Part shown: positions 31,878-39,759 of the stretch, piece after piece
Layout of the letters: every line of letters starts with the position of its first letter
Numbering within the stretch: position 1 is the first letter of the stretch
NCBI GenBank assembly: GCA_025362815.1
Contig: JANYFG010000049.1
Span: 39,751-103,750 of the forward strand
Source: Rhodospirillales bacterium
GTDB lineage: Bacteria; Pseudomonadota; Alphaproteobacteria; Acetobacterales; Acetobacteraceae
Length of the DNA: 64,000 nt
Direction of reading: 5' to 3'
The notes under the pieces: model-generated
Seen by the model: the letters and a program-made list of their open reading frames with translations, nothing else
Database searches by the model: none
What the model was told of the DNA's origin: nothing
Made by a program: the position numbers and the translations under genes

Positions 31878-33905
31878 ATGAACGCCGATATGCTGACGAT
31901 GGCTGGCCATGCCTTGGCGATGATGCTGGAGCCGATGCGTCTGCTGATCCTTTTCGTCGGTGTGCTGATCGGGCTGGCGATCGGGGTTCTTCCTGGCCTG
32001 AACGGCATCGTTGGCATGGCGTTGTTGATCCCGTTCACCTACGCGATGGACGCGCCGTCGTCGTTCGCGCTGCTTTTGGGCATGGCCGCCGTCATCACGT
32101 CGTCTGATTTCATCACGGCGATTCTGTTCGGCGTGCCCGGCCATGTGGGTGCCGCCGCCACGGTGATCGATGGGCACGCCATGGCGCGAAAGGGCGAGGC
32201 GGGGCGGGCGTTCGGCGCGGGGTTCGCGGCCTCGCTGGTGGGCGGCCTGGTGGGGGCGCTGGTGTTGTTCCTCAGTATTCCTGTGTTGCGGCCGGTGCTT
32301 TTGGCCGTGGGCTCGCCGGAATTGCTGGGGTTCACCATCTTCGGCATGTCCATGGTGGCCACGTTGAGCGGCAAGGCGCCCTTGAAGGGGCTGACCGCGG
32401 CGGCCTTTGGCACCATGCTGGCGATGGTGGGGGACAAGGCGCCGGGGGGCGCGTTGCGTTGGACGTTCAGCACGGAATATCTCTACGAGGGATTGCCGCT
32501 GATCCCTTTCACACTCGGCATCTTTGCCTTGCCGGAGCTGGCGGAGCTGGCGGTGAAGCGAGAGACGATCGCGCGCGGCGATGCGTCTGACATCACCTTG
32601 TCCAGCCAGTGGGAAGGCGTGCGCGACGTCGGCCGGAACTGGTGGCTGGTGGTGCGGTGTTCGTTGCTGGGCACCGGGCTTGGCGCCATTCCCGGCATCG
32701 GCTCGGCGGTGATCGACTGGATTGCGTATGGCTATGCGCAGCGGAGCGAGAAAAACCCCGAGACGTTCGGGACCGGGGACGTTCGAGGCGTGATCGCACC
32801 GGAGGCTTCGAACAATGCCAAGGAGGGCGGCCACCTGGTGCCCACCCTGGCCTTCGGCGTGCCGGCCGGGGCGTCCATGGCGTTGCTTTTGGGGGCGATG
32901 CTGATCCACGGCCTGACTCCGGGGCCGGAGATGCTGACGAAACACCTGGACGTCACCTACGCCATCGTTTGGAGCCTGACGCTGGCGCACGTGATCGGGG
33001 CGGTGATCTGTCTGCTCGGCAGCCGGTGGCTGGCGAAGGTGGCGCGCATTCCGCCCGAAATCCTTTTGCCGATCGTGATGTGCCTGGTGCTGGTGGCGGC
33101 GTATCAGGGCACCCATGACTGGGGCGATCTCTACACCCTGGTATTCTTCGGCGTTGTCGGCTGGATCATGAAGCGATTGAACTGGCCGCGACCGCCGCTG
33201 GTGCTGGGCTTTGTTGTGGGCGAAACCTTCGAACGGTATCTGTTCATCTCGACGCAGCTTTATGGCTGGCAGTGGATGTTGCGGCCGGCGGTGATCGTCA
33301 TTCTCATGGGGGTGGTGTGGGCGCTGTTCGCGCCGATGAAGCGCATCGTGCTGTCAGTCGTATCAGAGATGCGGCAGGCGCGCCGGCAGAAGCGGCAGAT
33401 CACCGCGGCATCTTTCTTCACGCCTGCCGTCTTGCTGACGATCGGCGGCGCTCTGTTCATGGCGCTGCAATGGCCGCGGCCCGCCCAGTTGGTGCCGGTC
33501 ACGGCCTGCATCCTGGCGCTGGTGATGTGCTCTCTCAATTTCGTCAATGAACTGTTCGGTGCGTCTGATCGCACGTCGGAGCAGCAAGACACGATGGCGG
33601 GACACATGGAATCCGACCTCATGCCGTTGCGCCAGATACGGATACGCGCCGGCGGATTTTACCTGTGGATCGTGGGCTTCATCGGTGGCGTGGCGGTGGT
33701 GGGATTTCTGCCGGCGATGGTGCTGTTCGTGTGCGCCAACATGACGCTGGCCTATGGCAAAAGCCTGCGCACCAGCGCCTTGAGCGGTCTCGGCGTCGGG
33801 TGTTTTTGCTGGGTGGTTTTTCACCTGCTGCTGCACGTGATCTGGCCGGAATCACTGCTGGGCGATCTTTTCCCAGCCGCACGGGCGGCGACTGGCTTTA
33901 TCTGA
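31878..33905 (+). CDS. tctA: TctA membrane permease with fused C-terminal TctB-like domain
   Basis: The 675-residue protein comprises TctA of about 500 residues (VLIGLAIGVLPGLNGIVGMA, FITAILFGVPGHVGAAATVI, GVIAPEASNNAKEGGHLVPT, FGVPAGASMALLLGAML). About 170 more residues follow, with four further helices (from LLTIGGALFMALQW onward) that look like TctB. Separate TctA and TctB are usual, so this is a fusion. AAGGAAG precedes the ATG at 31878. It works with the TctC-type protein encoded divergently. The substrate is likely a carboxylate, perhaps aromatic. Confidence 0.88.
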   Translation: MNADMLTMAGHALAMMLEPMRLLILFVGVLIGLAIGVLPGLNGIVGMALLIPFTYAMDAPSSFALLLGMAAVITSSDFITAILFGVPGHVGAAATVIDGHAMARKGEAGRAFGAGFAASLVGGLVGALVLFLSIPVLRPVLLAVGSPELLGFTIFGMSMVATLSGKAPLKGLTAAAFGTMLAMVGDKAPGGALRWTFSTEYLYEGLPLIPFTLGIFALPELAELAVKRETIARGDASDITLSSQWEGVRDVGRNWWLVVRCSLLGTGLGAIPGIGSAVIDWIAYGYAQRSEKNPETFGTGDVRGVIAPEASNNAKEGGHLVPTLAFGVPAGASMALLLGAMLIHGLTPGPEMLTKHLDVTYAIVWSLTLAHVIGAVICLLGSRWLAKVARIPPEILLPIVMCLVLVAAYQGTHDWGDLYTLVFFGVVGWIMKRLNWPRPPLVLGFVVGETFERYLFISTQLYGWQWMLRPAVIVILMGVVWALFAPMKRIVLSVVSEMRQARRQKRQITAASFFTPAVLLTIGGALFMALQWPRPAQLVPVTACILALVMCSLNFVNELFGASDRTSEQQDTMAGHMESDLMPLRQIRIRAGGFYLWIVGFIGGVAVVGFLPAMVLFVCANMTLAYGKSLRTSALSGLGVGCFCWVVFHLLLHVIWPESLLGDLFPAARAATGFI

Positions 33906-33931
33906 GCGGCGCTTAAAGTGAGGGACAAGAT

Positions 33932-34052
33932 GTTCTTTTGTGAACAAAAGAACCAAAAAACTTCATTCTATAAAGGCCAACTTATGGATATATCCGCGAG
34001 ATATATCTGATGAATAAAAGTCTTTTTGCTTCTTTTTCTTCAGAAAAAGAAG
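33932..34052. repeat. Dispersed composite hairpin element, copy B
   Basis: Hairpin GTTCTTTTGT-GA-ACAAAAGAAC (33932-33953) runs into CAAAAAACTTCATTC. After a variable AT-rich middle comes GAATAAAAGTC and a second hairpin, CTTCTTTTTC-TTCA-GAAAAAGAAG (34029-34052). The order is the inverse of copy C at 56257. It lies between convergent genes, so double termination is likely. Confidence 0.75.
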
Positions 34053-34064
34053 GCTAATCTGCCT

Positions 34065-36788
34065 CTAGGTCTGTAGCATATCCCGCATGATACCCGTCAC
34101 GCTCGCGGCCGAGAAATGGGCGGCGATGTAGTCCAGGCCGCTTTGGGCGAGTTTCTCGTTCAGTATCTCATCGCTGTGCAGCGCGGCGATCTTGTCGGCA
34201 AATTCTTCCGGCGTGCGGGCGATCAGCCAGCACAGATCTGGCGGCAGGTCGAGCCCCTCGGCTCCGATCTCACTGATCACGCAGGGAATGCCGTGGGCGA
34301 AACTTTCCAGCACCTTGCCCTTGATGCCTGCGCCGTAGCGCAGCGGCACCACCGTGCAACACATGCGGTGAAGGACGCTTGCCAGTTCAGGCACGTAACC
34401 GACGATCTCAATATCCTTGCCCTGCAACGCCGACACTGCGGGGGGCATGGAACTGCCGACGAGATAGGCGATCGCCTTGGTGCGCTTGCGTATGAGCGGC
34501 ATGATGTCGCTGGCGAGATAGATCGCAGCGTCGACATTCGGCGGGTGGTTGTAGCCGCCGACGAAGGCAAACCCGCTGCGTTGGGCAAATGCAATCGGAG
34601 TCGGGCGGGGATGGATGGTCCATGGCATGACGGTGATCGCAAGCGCCGGATCGGCCTCGGCGAGCAGGGTCTTTTCATAGCTGGAATAGACAAGCACGTG
34701 ATCCACATCCGACATCGTGCCGAGCTCGGCACGACGCTGCCTGTTGGCCTTGCCCATCAAGGCAGCATCGCCAAGCACGGTGGCTTCGCGCGCCATGCGC
34801 AGAAAATGCAGGTCGCAGACGCTGAATACAATCTGGCAGTCTGGAAAGTAACGCCGAACCATGGTCGCGTATTTCGACGCGTTCATGTAGCGGTGCAGAT
34901 ATACCACATCCGGCTTCACGCGCGTTTTACGGAATACTTCCTCCACCGACCAGTAATACGGCGCATAAAGGCATTCAATCCCAATTTTCTGTAGATCGGC
35001 GGTATAAGGGTTGATCTGCGCCATATTGTCGGCGGGCAGGAACGTCACCTTATAGCCGAGGTCCATGAGCGCGATCATGTGCGCCACAGCGGCGTTGGAG
35101 CCGGCATCCTTGTCCGGCGTTGGCACCGTTTCGTCGATGAAGAAGGCGCGGCGCTTGACCTGACGCTCGGCCTCGAGCTCCGGATGTTCGCCGTTGAAGC
35201 GATGGCTGGCCAGCGTGTCTTCCCAGCGCTGCTGGAACTTGCGCAGGTTGGCCAGCTGGTAGCGTTTCATGCCGGTGCCGTGCACATCCGTGCCGTTGCT
35301 GACACCTTCGAGGTGCACGATCTGCGAGGCCGGCTGCACCACCACGCGCAGGCCGCGTGCGCGCACGCGAAAGGCGATATCGGCGTCTTCGTAGTAGGCG
35401 GGCGCGTAGATTTCGTCGAACCCGCCGAGGTCGCGGAACAAGGCGGCCGGTATCATCAGGGCCGCGCCGGAAACCCAGTCCGCATCGCGAAGATAGGAGA
35501 AGGCCGGGTCCTCCGGGCTTTTGCCGCGGCCCCAGTTCCAGCCGTCGCCGAGCCGCCAGATGATGCCGCCGGCTTCCTGCAGGCTGCCATCCTCGAACAG
35601 CAGCTTGGCGCCCACGATGCCGATATTCGGCAGGGCTGCGAAGGTTGCCACCAGCTCATCCAGCCAGCCGTCGCGCATCAGGGTGTCGTTGTTCAAGAAG
35701 AACAGAAATTCGCCGCGCGCGGCGGCCGCGCCGGCGTTGGAGCTGCGCACGAAGCCGAGATTTGTGGGGTTGCGGATGATCCGGCAGCCGCCGGACACCA
35801 GAAGGCTTGCGAGAAGGGTTTCGTCCGTTGAGCTGTCATCGACGATGATGATCTCGAAACTCGCGCGTGACGGATGCCGGTCGATCGACTGCAGGCAGTT
35901 ATACGTGGTGCTGAACTTATTGTGTACCGGAATGATGATGGAGACGAGCGGCGCAGGACTTACGGGAAAATGCACCGGCGTGTAGTCGAGCTGCAATCGC
36001 GCCAGCAGGTCGCGCGTCCAGTCGGTGATCGTGGCTTCGTAGGGCAGATCGAGCAAGGTGGCGCGTGCCGCGGTGTCCTTGTCGTGCGCCAGGGCCATGC
36101 GGGCGTTGACCAGGGTGTTCAGCCCGTTGAGCATGGCGGCGACTGGCTGGTCGAGTTCGTCGGCACTGCGCGCGGTCATCACCGCACCGAAGATCTGCTG
36201 ATCCAGATGATCGGTTGCCACCAGGTCGAAGCCGGCGCTGTCTCGGCTGAGCCATTTGCCGGAACCGCTGAGATCCAGCCCGTCCGATGCGCGGCGCACG
36301 CGGACGTAGTGGCGGGAGCTTTGGAAGATGGCGGACGGCGAGGCGATGATGAAGCCGTGGCGTCCGTCGCCGATCCCGCTGGCCTGCAGGTCGGCGCGGT
36401 AGAGATCGGCCAGCACTTTCAGCACCACGGTATCGCCGTCCAGCAATTCGACGGCGATGGGATCGTGGGGATGGTCGGCATCCCAGGCCCAGCCGCGAAT
36501 TTCGGACAGCGTCATGATGTCGGCGTATCCCGCCAGGGCGCGGTTTGGCGTGGGATCTGGCGCGGGATGTGGCGCATCCTCCGCCGGCGCGGGGGGTATT
36601 TCCGACTCTGGGTCGGGCGCGAAGTTGGACATGACAGTGGGAAAGGCGATGGTGTCCAGACGCAACGCGTCCGCGCCCGGCGGGTCCGAGATTATTGTGG
36701 CGGTGAGGGGCGTATCGACCTTCAGCGGTTTCACGTCTCCAGCGGCCGACCCGACGGATATTTTAGGGCGTTTACGGTTAGATGGCAT
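34065..36788 (-). CDS. Large two-domain glycosyltransferase (GT2 plus GT4-type)
   Basis: The 907-residue protein has an N-terminal region of about 280 residues of uncertain fold and then a GT2 domain (LVSIIIPVHNKFSTTYNCLQ, FEIIIVDDSSTDET, FLFFLNNDTLMRDGW with the metal-binding NND, and WVSGAALMIPAALFRDLGGF). The C-terminal part is GT-B like (RSGFAFVGGYNHPPNVDAAI, VVPLRYGAGIKGKVLESFAHG, GIPCVISEIGAEG). It would add sugars to a surface polysaccharide or protein at the cytoplasmic face. It overlaps the small gene at 36778 by 11 bp and is clearly related to the 788-residue protein at 47392. Confidence 0.9.
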   Translation of the reverse strand: MPSNRKRPKISVGSAAGDVKPLKVDTPLTATIISDPPGADALRLDTIAFPTVMSNFAPDPESEIPPAPAEDAPHPAPDPTPNRALAGYADIMTLSEIRGWAWDADHPHDPIAVELLDGDTVVLKVLADLYRADLQASGIGDGRHGFIIASPSAIFQSSRHYVRVRRASDGLDLSGSGKWLSRDSAGFDLVATDHLDQQIFGAVMTARSADELDQPVAAMLNGLNTLVNARMALAHDKDTAARATLLDLPYEATITDWTRDLLARLQLDYTPVHFPVSPAPLVSIIIPVHNKFSTTYNCLQSIDRHPSRASFEIIIVDDSSTDETLLASLLVSGGCRIIRNPTNLGFVRSSNAGAAAARGEFLFFLNNDTLMRDGWLDELVATFAALPNIGIVGAKLLFEDGSLQEAGGIIWRLGDGWNWGRGKSPEDPAFSYLRDADWVSGAALMIPAALFRDLGGFDEIYAPAYYEDADIAFRVRARGLRVVVQPASQIVHLEGVSNGTDVHGTGMKRYQLANLRKFQQRWEDTLASHRFNGEHPELEAERQVKRRAFFIDETVPTPDKDAGSNAAVAHMIALMDLGYKVTFLPADNMAQINPYTADLQKIGIECLYAPYYWSVEEVFRKTRVKPDVVYLHRYMNASKYATMVRRYFPDCQIVFSVCDLHFLRMAREATVLGDAALMGKANRQRRAELGTMSDVDHVLVYSSYEKTLLAEADPALAITVMPWTIHPRPTPIAFAQRSGFAFVGGYNHPPNVDAAIYLASDIMPLIRKRTKAIAYLVGSSMPPAVSALQGKDIEIVGYVPELASVLHRMCCTVVPLRYGAGIKGKVLESFAHGIPCVISEIGAEGLDLPPDLCWLIARTPEEFADKIAALHSDEILNEKLAQSGLDYIAAHFSAASVTGIMRDMLQT

Positions 36789-37212
36789 CGAAGCGCATCT
36801 CCGTGATCGCTAGGCCCAGCTCGCGCAGGTCAGCGCTCATGCCGAGCGAGCTTGGCGAGGCGGCGTCTGGCAGCACGAACTGGATGCGGGTGGAGCGGCT
36901 GGTGATGGCGTGGCGGCGGATGGCGATCTGCAGAACGGTGCTGCCGCGAAAGGTGTGAAAACCTTGAAACAGACCGTTCACGTAGATGAACAAGGATTGC
37001 GAGGCGATCTTGTTTTCAACGGTGAAGGGCGTGGCATCGATGAAGAATGTGATGTCCTGGCGGGGAATGGCCAGTGACGCCTGGAATTCGCACGATTGCA
37101 CGATGGTCCAGGAATGATTCGTGTCCTCGGACACATCGAAGCCAATGGGGCTGAGCTGCGCGAACGTTCCGGATTTGCCGAACGTTATTGCCTCGTTGTA
37201 TTGCAAGCTCAT
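36778..37212 (-). CDS. Unrecognised 144-residue protein upstream of the glycosyltransferase
   Basis: I recognise no family. The product is rich in predicted beta strands (FGKSGTFAQLSPIGFDV, HSWTIVQSCEFQASLAI, QDITFFIDATPFTV, QSLFIYVNGLFQGFHTF) with few helices, suggesting a beta-sandwich such as a carbohydrate-binding or jelly-roll module. There is no leader. Its 3' end overlaps the glycosyltransferase start by 11 bp, so the two are translationally linked and probably act on the same glycan. Nothing in the sequence shows catalysis. Confidence 0.7.
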   Translation of the reverse strand: MSLQYNEAITFGKSGTFAQLSPIGFDVSEDTNHSWTIVQSCEFQASLAIPRQDITFFIDATPFTVENKIASQSLFIYVNGLFQGFHTFRGSTVLQIAIRRHAITSRSTRIQFVLPDAASPSSLGMSADLRELGLAITEMRFDAI

Positions 37213-37467
37213 AACCCCGTATCGGAAAATTCGATCGACGTATCAGAGCAACAGACGGCTCCGGATAGCACAATCTCGCTTTCAGTTATTTCAAAGGGAA
37301 GCGCCGTTGGGATGAATATACTGATCCCATGGTTGTCTCAGCCAATCTGGTCTATAGGCCCGCGCCGTTTTGCACGGCGACGTTCGCTCCACCCCTGAAT
37401 TTTTTACGTCTCCGTCATGGGCAGGTCAAGCTGTTCCACGGCTGCCTTCCTGCCATTGGCGCCTGGG

Positions 37468-37671
37468 TCACGCGCTGTTGCCGCCGCCTGGCTGCGGCCG
37501 GTTGGCCGCCACGGCCATGCTGGCGATGATGTCGGCTTCCGCGGCGGCGGCGGTTTTGTAACGCGGCTCCGTCGTGACATATGGTTGGGTTGAATCGGCG
37601 GGGTAATAGAATTCCGCGTAGTATTTTCCGCTTTCGGCGTGCAGGCCGGTTTCAATGCGCAGCAAGGCCAT
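37468..37671 (-). CDS. Small hypothetical protein (67 residues)
   Basis: The reading frame begins MALLRIETGLHAESGKYYAE. Next is FYYPADSTQPYVTTEPRYKT, an Ala-rich helix, and a Gly/Pro-rich end. The compact beta-hairpin-like start and the non-random composition suggest a real gene. The ribosome site is weak. The ATG at 37671 is preferred to 37734, whose extra residues are low-complexity. Function unknown; it overlaps no other convincing gene except the uncertain 5' flank of the MarR gene. Confidence 0.5.
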   Translation of the reverse strand: MALLRIETGLHAESGKYYAEFYYPADSTQPYVTTEPRYKTAAAAEADIIASMAVAANRPQPGGGNSA

Positions 37672-37732
37672 GATGGGGTTTCTTTCTGATGATGGGTCGA
37701 TGGGCAGGGCGGCTGGTGGCACGCAGCGCCAC

Positions 37733-38200
37733 ATGACGACGGGGCATGAGCGGCCGAGCTATCCGATGCAGCACAGCATCGGCGCCCAGGTGCGGCGCAC
37801 GCAGCGGCTGTTCGCGCTGGATCTGCAGGCGGCCCTGGCGCCGCATGACGTGCCCGTGGGCATGTGGTATTTCCTGCGCGTGCTGTGGGAGCAGGATGGC
37901 CTGACCCAGCGTGAGGTCAGCGAGCGGGTGGGGGCCACGGCGCCCACGGCCGTGGAGCAGCTGCGCAACATGGAAACGCGGGGCCTGATCGCGCGGAAGG
38001 CAAGCCTGAAGGACCGTCGCAAGATCCATTTCTTCCTGACCGAGGCGGGGCGGGAACTGGAACACCGGCTGTTGTTCTATGCGGCCGAGGTGAACGCGGC
38101 GGCGCTGGAAGGGCTGAGCGCCGGAGAGATCGGATTTCTGCGCCTGGCGTTGCAGCGCATCCAGGACAATCTGGTGCGGCGGGAAAAGGCCCGATCGTAG
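37733..38200 (+). CDS. MarR-family transcriptional regulator
   Basis: A protein of about 155 residues with a winged helix fold. The recognition region is GLTQREVSERVGATAPTAVE followed by QLRNMETRGLIARKASLKDR and the wing RRKIHFFLTEAGRELEHRL. MarR dimers bind short palindromes and release on ligand binding, often aromatic acids. The exact start is uncertain (in-frame ATGs at 37655, 37733 and 37766). It converges on the liv/Rieske operon end and is the only regulator gene near the phthalate-type cluster, so it may bind the palindrome at 44269 (inference). Confidence 0.82.
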   Translation: MTTGHERPSYPMQHSIGAQVRRTQRLFALDLQAALAPHDVPVGMWYFLRVLWEQDGLTQREVSERVGATAPTAVEQLRNMETRGLIARKASLKDRRKIHFFLTEAGRELEHRLLFYAAEVNAAALEGLSAGEIGFLRLALQRIQDNLVRREKARS

Positions 38201-38212
38201 CGCACGAGGGGG

Positions 38213-38998
38213 TCAGCCATCGTTCCACACACAGGCGCGCAGCCGCTCGGCCATGCGGCCACTCGCCGCCGGGTCCACCGCGCTTGCCACGCCCACGCCG
38301 AGATAGCGCTCCGCAATGCCGGGCGCGTGCAACAAGGCGTGGGCCGCGCCCTGCATCACCAGCCGGCCGTTCTCGATCACCGCGCCGCGATCGGCGATGG
38401 ACAGCGCGGCGCGCGCGTTCTGCTCGGCCAGCAGCACGGAGATACCGCGCTGGCGCAGCGTGGCGATGAGCTGGAAAATCTCGGCGATCAGCAAGGGCGC
38501 CAGGCCCAGTGACGGTTCGTCGAGAATGAGCAGCCTGGGGCTGGACATCAGGCCGCGTGCGATGGCGAGCATCTGTTGCTGGCCACCGGAGAAATTGCCC
38601 GCGATATCGCCCATGCGCGGTGCCAGGATGGGGAACAGCGCGTGGATCTCGTCCATCACGCCGGAGGCCGCGCGCCCGCCCCGGCGAATGGTGGCGCCCA
38701 TGGCGAGGTTTTCGGCCACCGTCATGCCGGCAAACACCTGGCGGCCTTCCGGCACATGGGCGATGCCGCGGCGCAGGCGTTCGGCGGTGGAAAGCCGGTC
38801 GATCCGCTCGCCGTCCCACACGATGGTGCCGCCGATCGCCGGGAGCAGGCCGGAAATGGTTTTGGCGAGGCTGGATTTGCCCGCCCCGTTGGCGCCGATC
38901 AACGTCACGATCTCGCCCGGCGCCACGGCCAGGCTGATGTCGTGCAGCACCATCGATGCGCCATAGCCGGAGGAGATGCCGCGGAGTTCCAGGCTCAT
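38213..38998 (-). CDS. livF: Branched-chain/aromatic acid ABC transporter ATPase (LivF type)
   Basis: The 261-residue protein starts MSLELRGISSGYGASMVLHD. It has Walker A GANGAGKSS, Q-loop region RGIAHVPEGRQVFAGMTV, signature FSGGQQQMLAIARGL, Walker B LLILDEPSLGLAP and AEQNARAALSIADR. The start at 38998 gives a 4-bp overlap with livG. It is the last gene of a five-gene reverse-strand operon headed by a Rieske oxygenase, so the transporter likely imports that enzyme's substrate rather than amino acids. Confidence 0.92.
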   Translation of the reverse strand: MSLELRGISSGYGASMVLHDISLAVAPGEIVTLIGANGAGKSSLAKTISGLLPAIGGTIVWDGERIDRLSTAERLRRGIAHVPEGRQVFAGMTVAENLAMGATIRRGGRAASGVMDEIHALFPILAPRMGDIAGNFSGGQQQMLAIARGLMSSPRLLILDEPSLGLAPLLIAEIFQLIATLRQRGISVLLAEQNARAALSIADRGAVIENGRLVMQGAAHALLHAPGIAERYLGVGVASAVDPAASGRMAERLRACVWNDG

Positions 38999-39759
38999 GC
39001 CGCCTCCGCGCCGAGATAGGCCTCGATCACGCGCGGGTTGCACTGGATGGCGGCGGGCGTGCCGGTGGCGATCATCCGGCCGGCTTCCAGCACCACAATC
39101 TGATCGGCGATCCCCATCACCAGGGACATGTTGTGCTCCACCACCACGATCGTGACGCCGCAGGCCTGGATGGCGCGCAGCAGGGCGGACAATTCGGCGG
39201 TTTCGGTGTCGTTCAGCCCGGCGGCGGGTTCGTCGAGCAGCAGAAGGCGCGGCTGGGCCATCAGCGCGCGGATCACCTCCAGCAGTTTCTGTGCGCCCAT
39301 CGGAAGCTGCGTGGCAGGGCTGTCGGCCTGGTCGGCAAGGCCCACGAGGTCGAGCAGCGCCAACGCACGCTGCGCCAAGGCGCGTTCGGCACGCCGGGCA
39401 TACGGCATCCAGGTGAGCTGCGCCGCGAGCCCGTGCGGCAACAGCCGGTGACGGCCGGCCAGCACGTTCTCCAGCACCGTCATGCCCGGAAACACCCGCG
39501 CGGTCTGAAACGTGCGGATCACCCCCAATTTCGCGATGGCGGAGGACGACAGGCCGCCGAGTGCCACGCCGTCGAACGTCACGGTGCCGGCATCGGCCGC
39601 GAACAGGTTGGTGATGAGGTTGAACAGCGTGGTCTTGCCGGCGCCGTTCGGCCCGATCAGGGCGGTCAGCGAATGCGCCGCCACGCTGAACGACACGTCG
39701 GCGGTGGCCAGCAGCCCGCCGAAGGATTTGCGCAGGCCCACCACCTCCAGCGTGCTCAT
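38995..39759 (-). CDS. livG: Branched-chain/aromatic acid ABC transporter ATPase (LivG type)
   Basis: The 254-residue ATPase starts MSTLEVVGLRKSFGGLLATA. It has Walker A GPNGAGKTT, VIRTFQTARVFPGMTVLENV as in LivG, the signature-equivalent TQLPMGAQKLLEVIRALM (degenerate, usual for LivG) and LLLLDEPAAGLNDTE. It has 4-bp overlaps at both ends with the fused permease and livF, so all are translated together. It energises the LivHM channel. Confidence 0.92.
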   Translation of the reverse strand: MSTLEVVGLRKSFGGLLATADVSFSVAAHSLTALIGPNGAGKTTLFNLITNLFAADAGTVTFDGVALGGLSSSAIAKLGVIRTFQTARVFPGMTVLENVLAGRHRLLPHGLAAQLTWMPYARRAERALAQRALALLDLVGLADQADSPATQLPMGAQKLLEVIRALMAQPRLLLLDEPAAGLNDTETAELSALLRAIQACGVTIVVVEHNMSLVMGIADQIVVLEAGRMIATGTPAAIQCNPRVIEAYLGAEAA

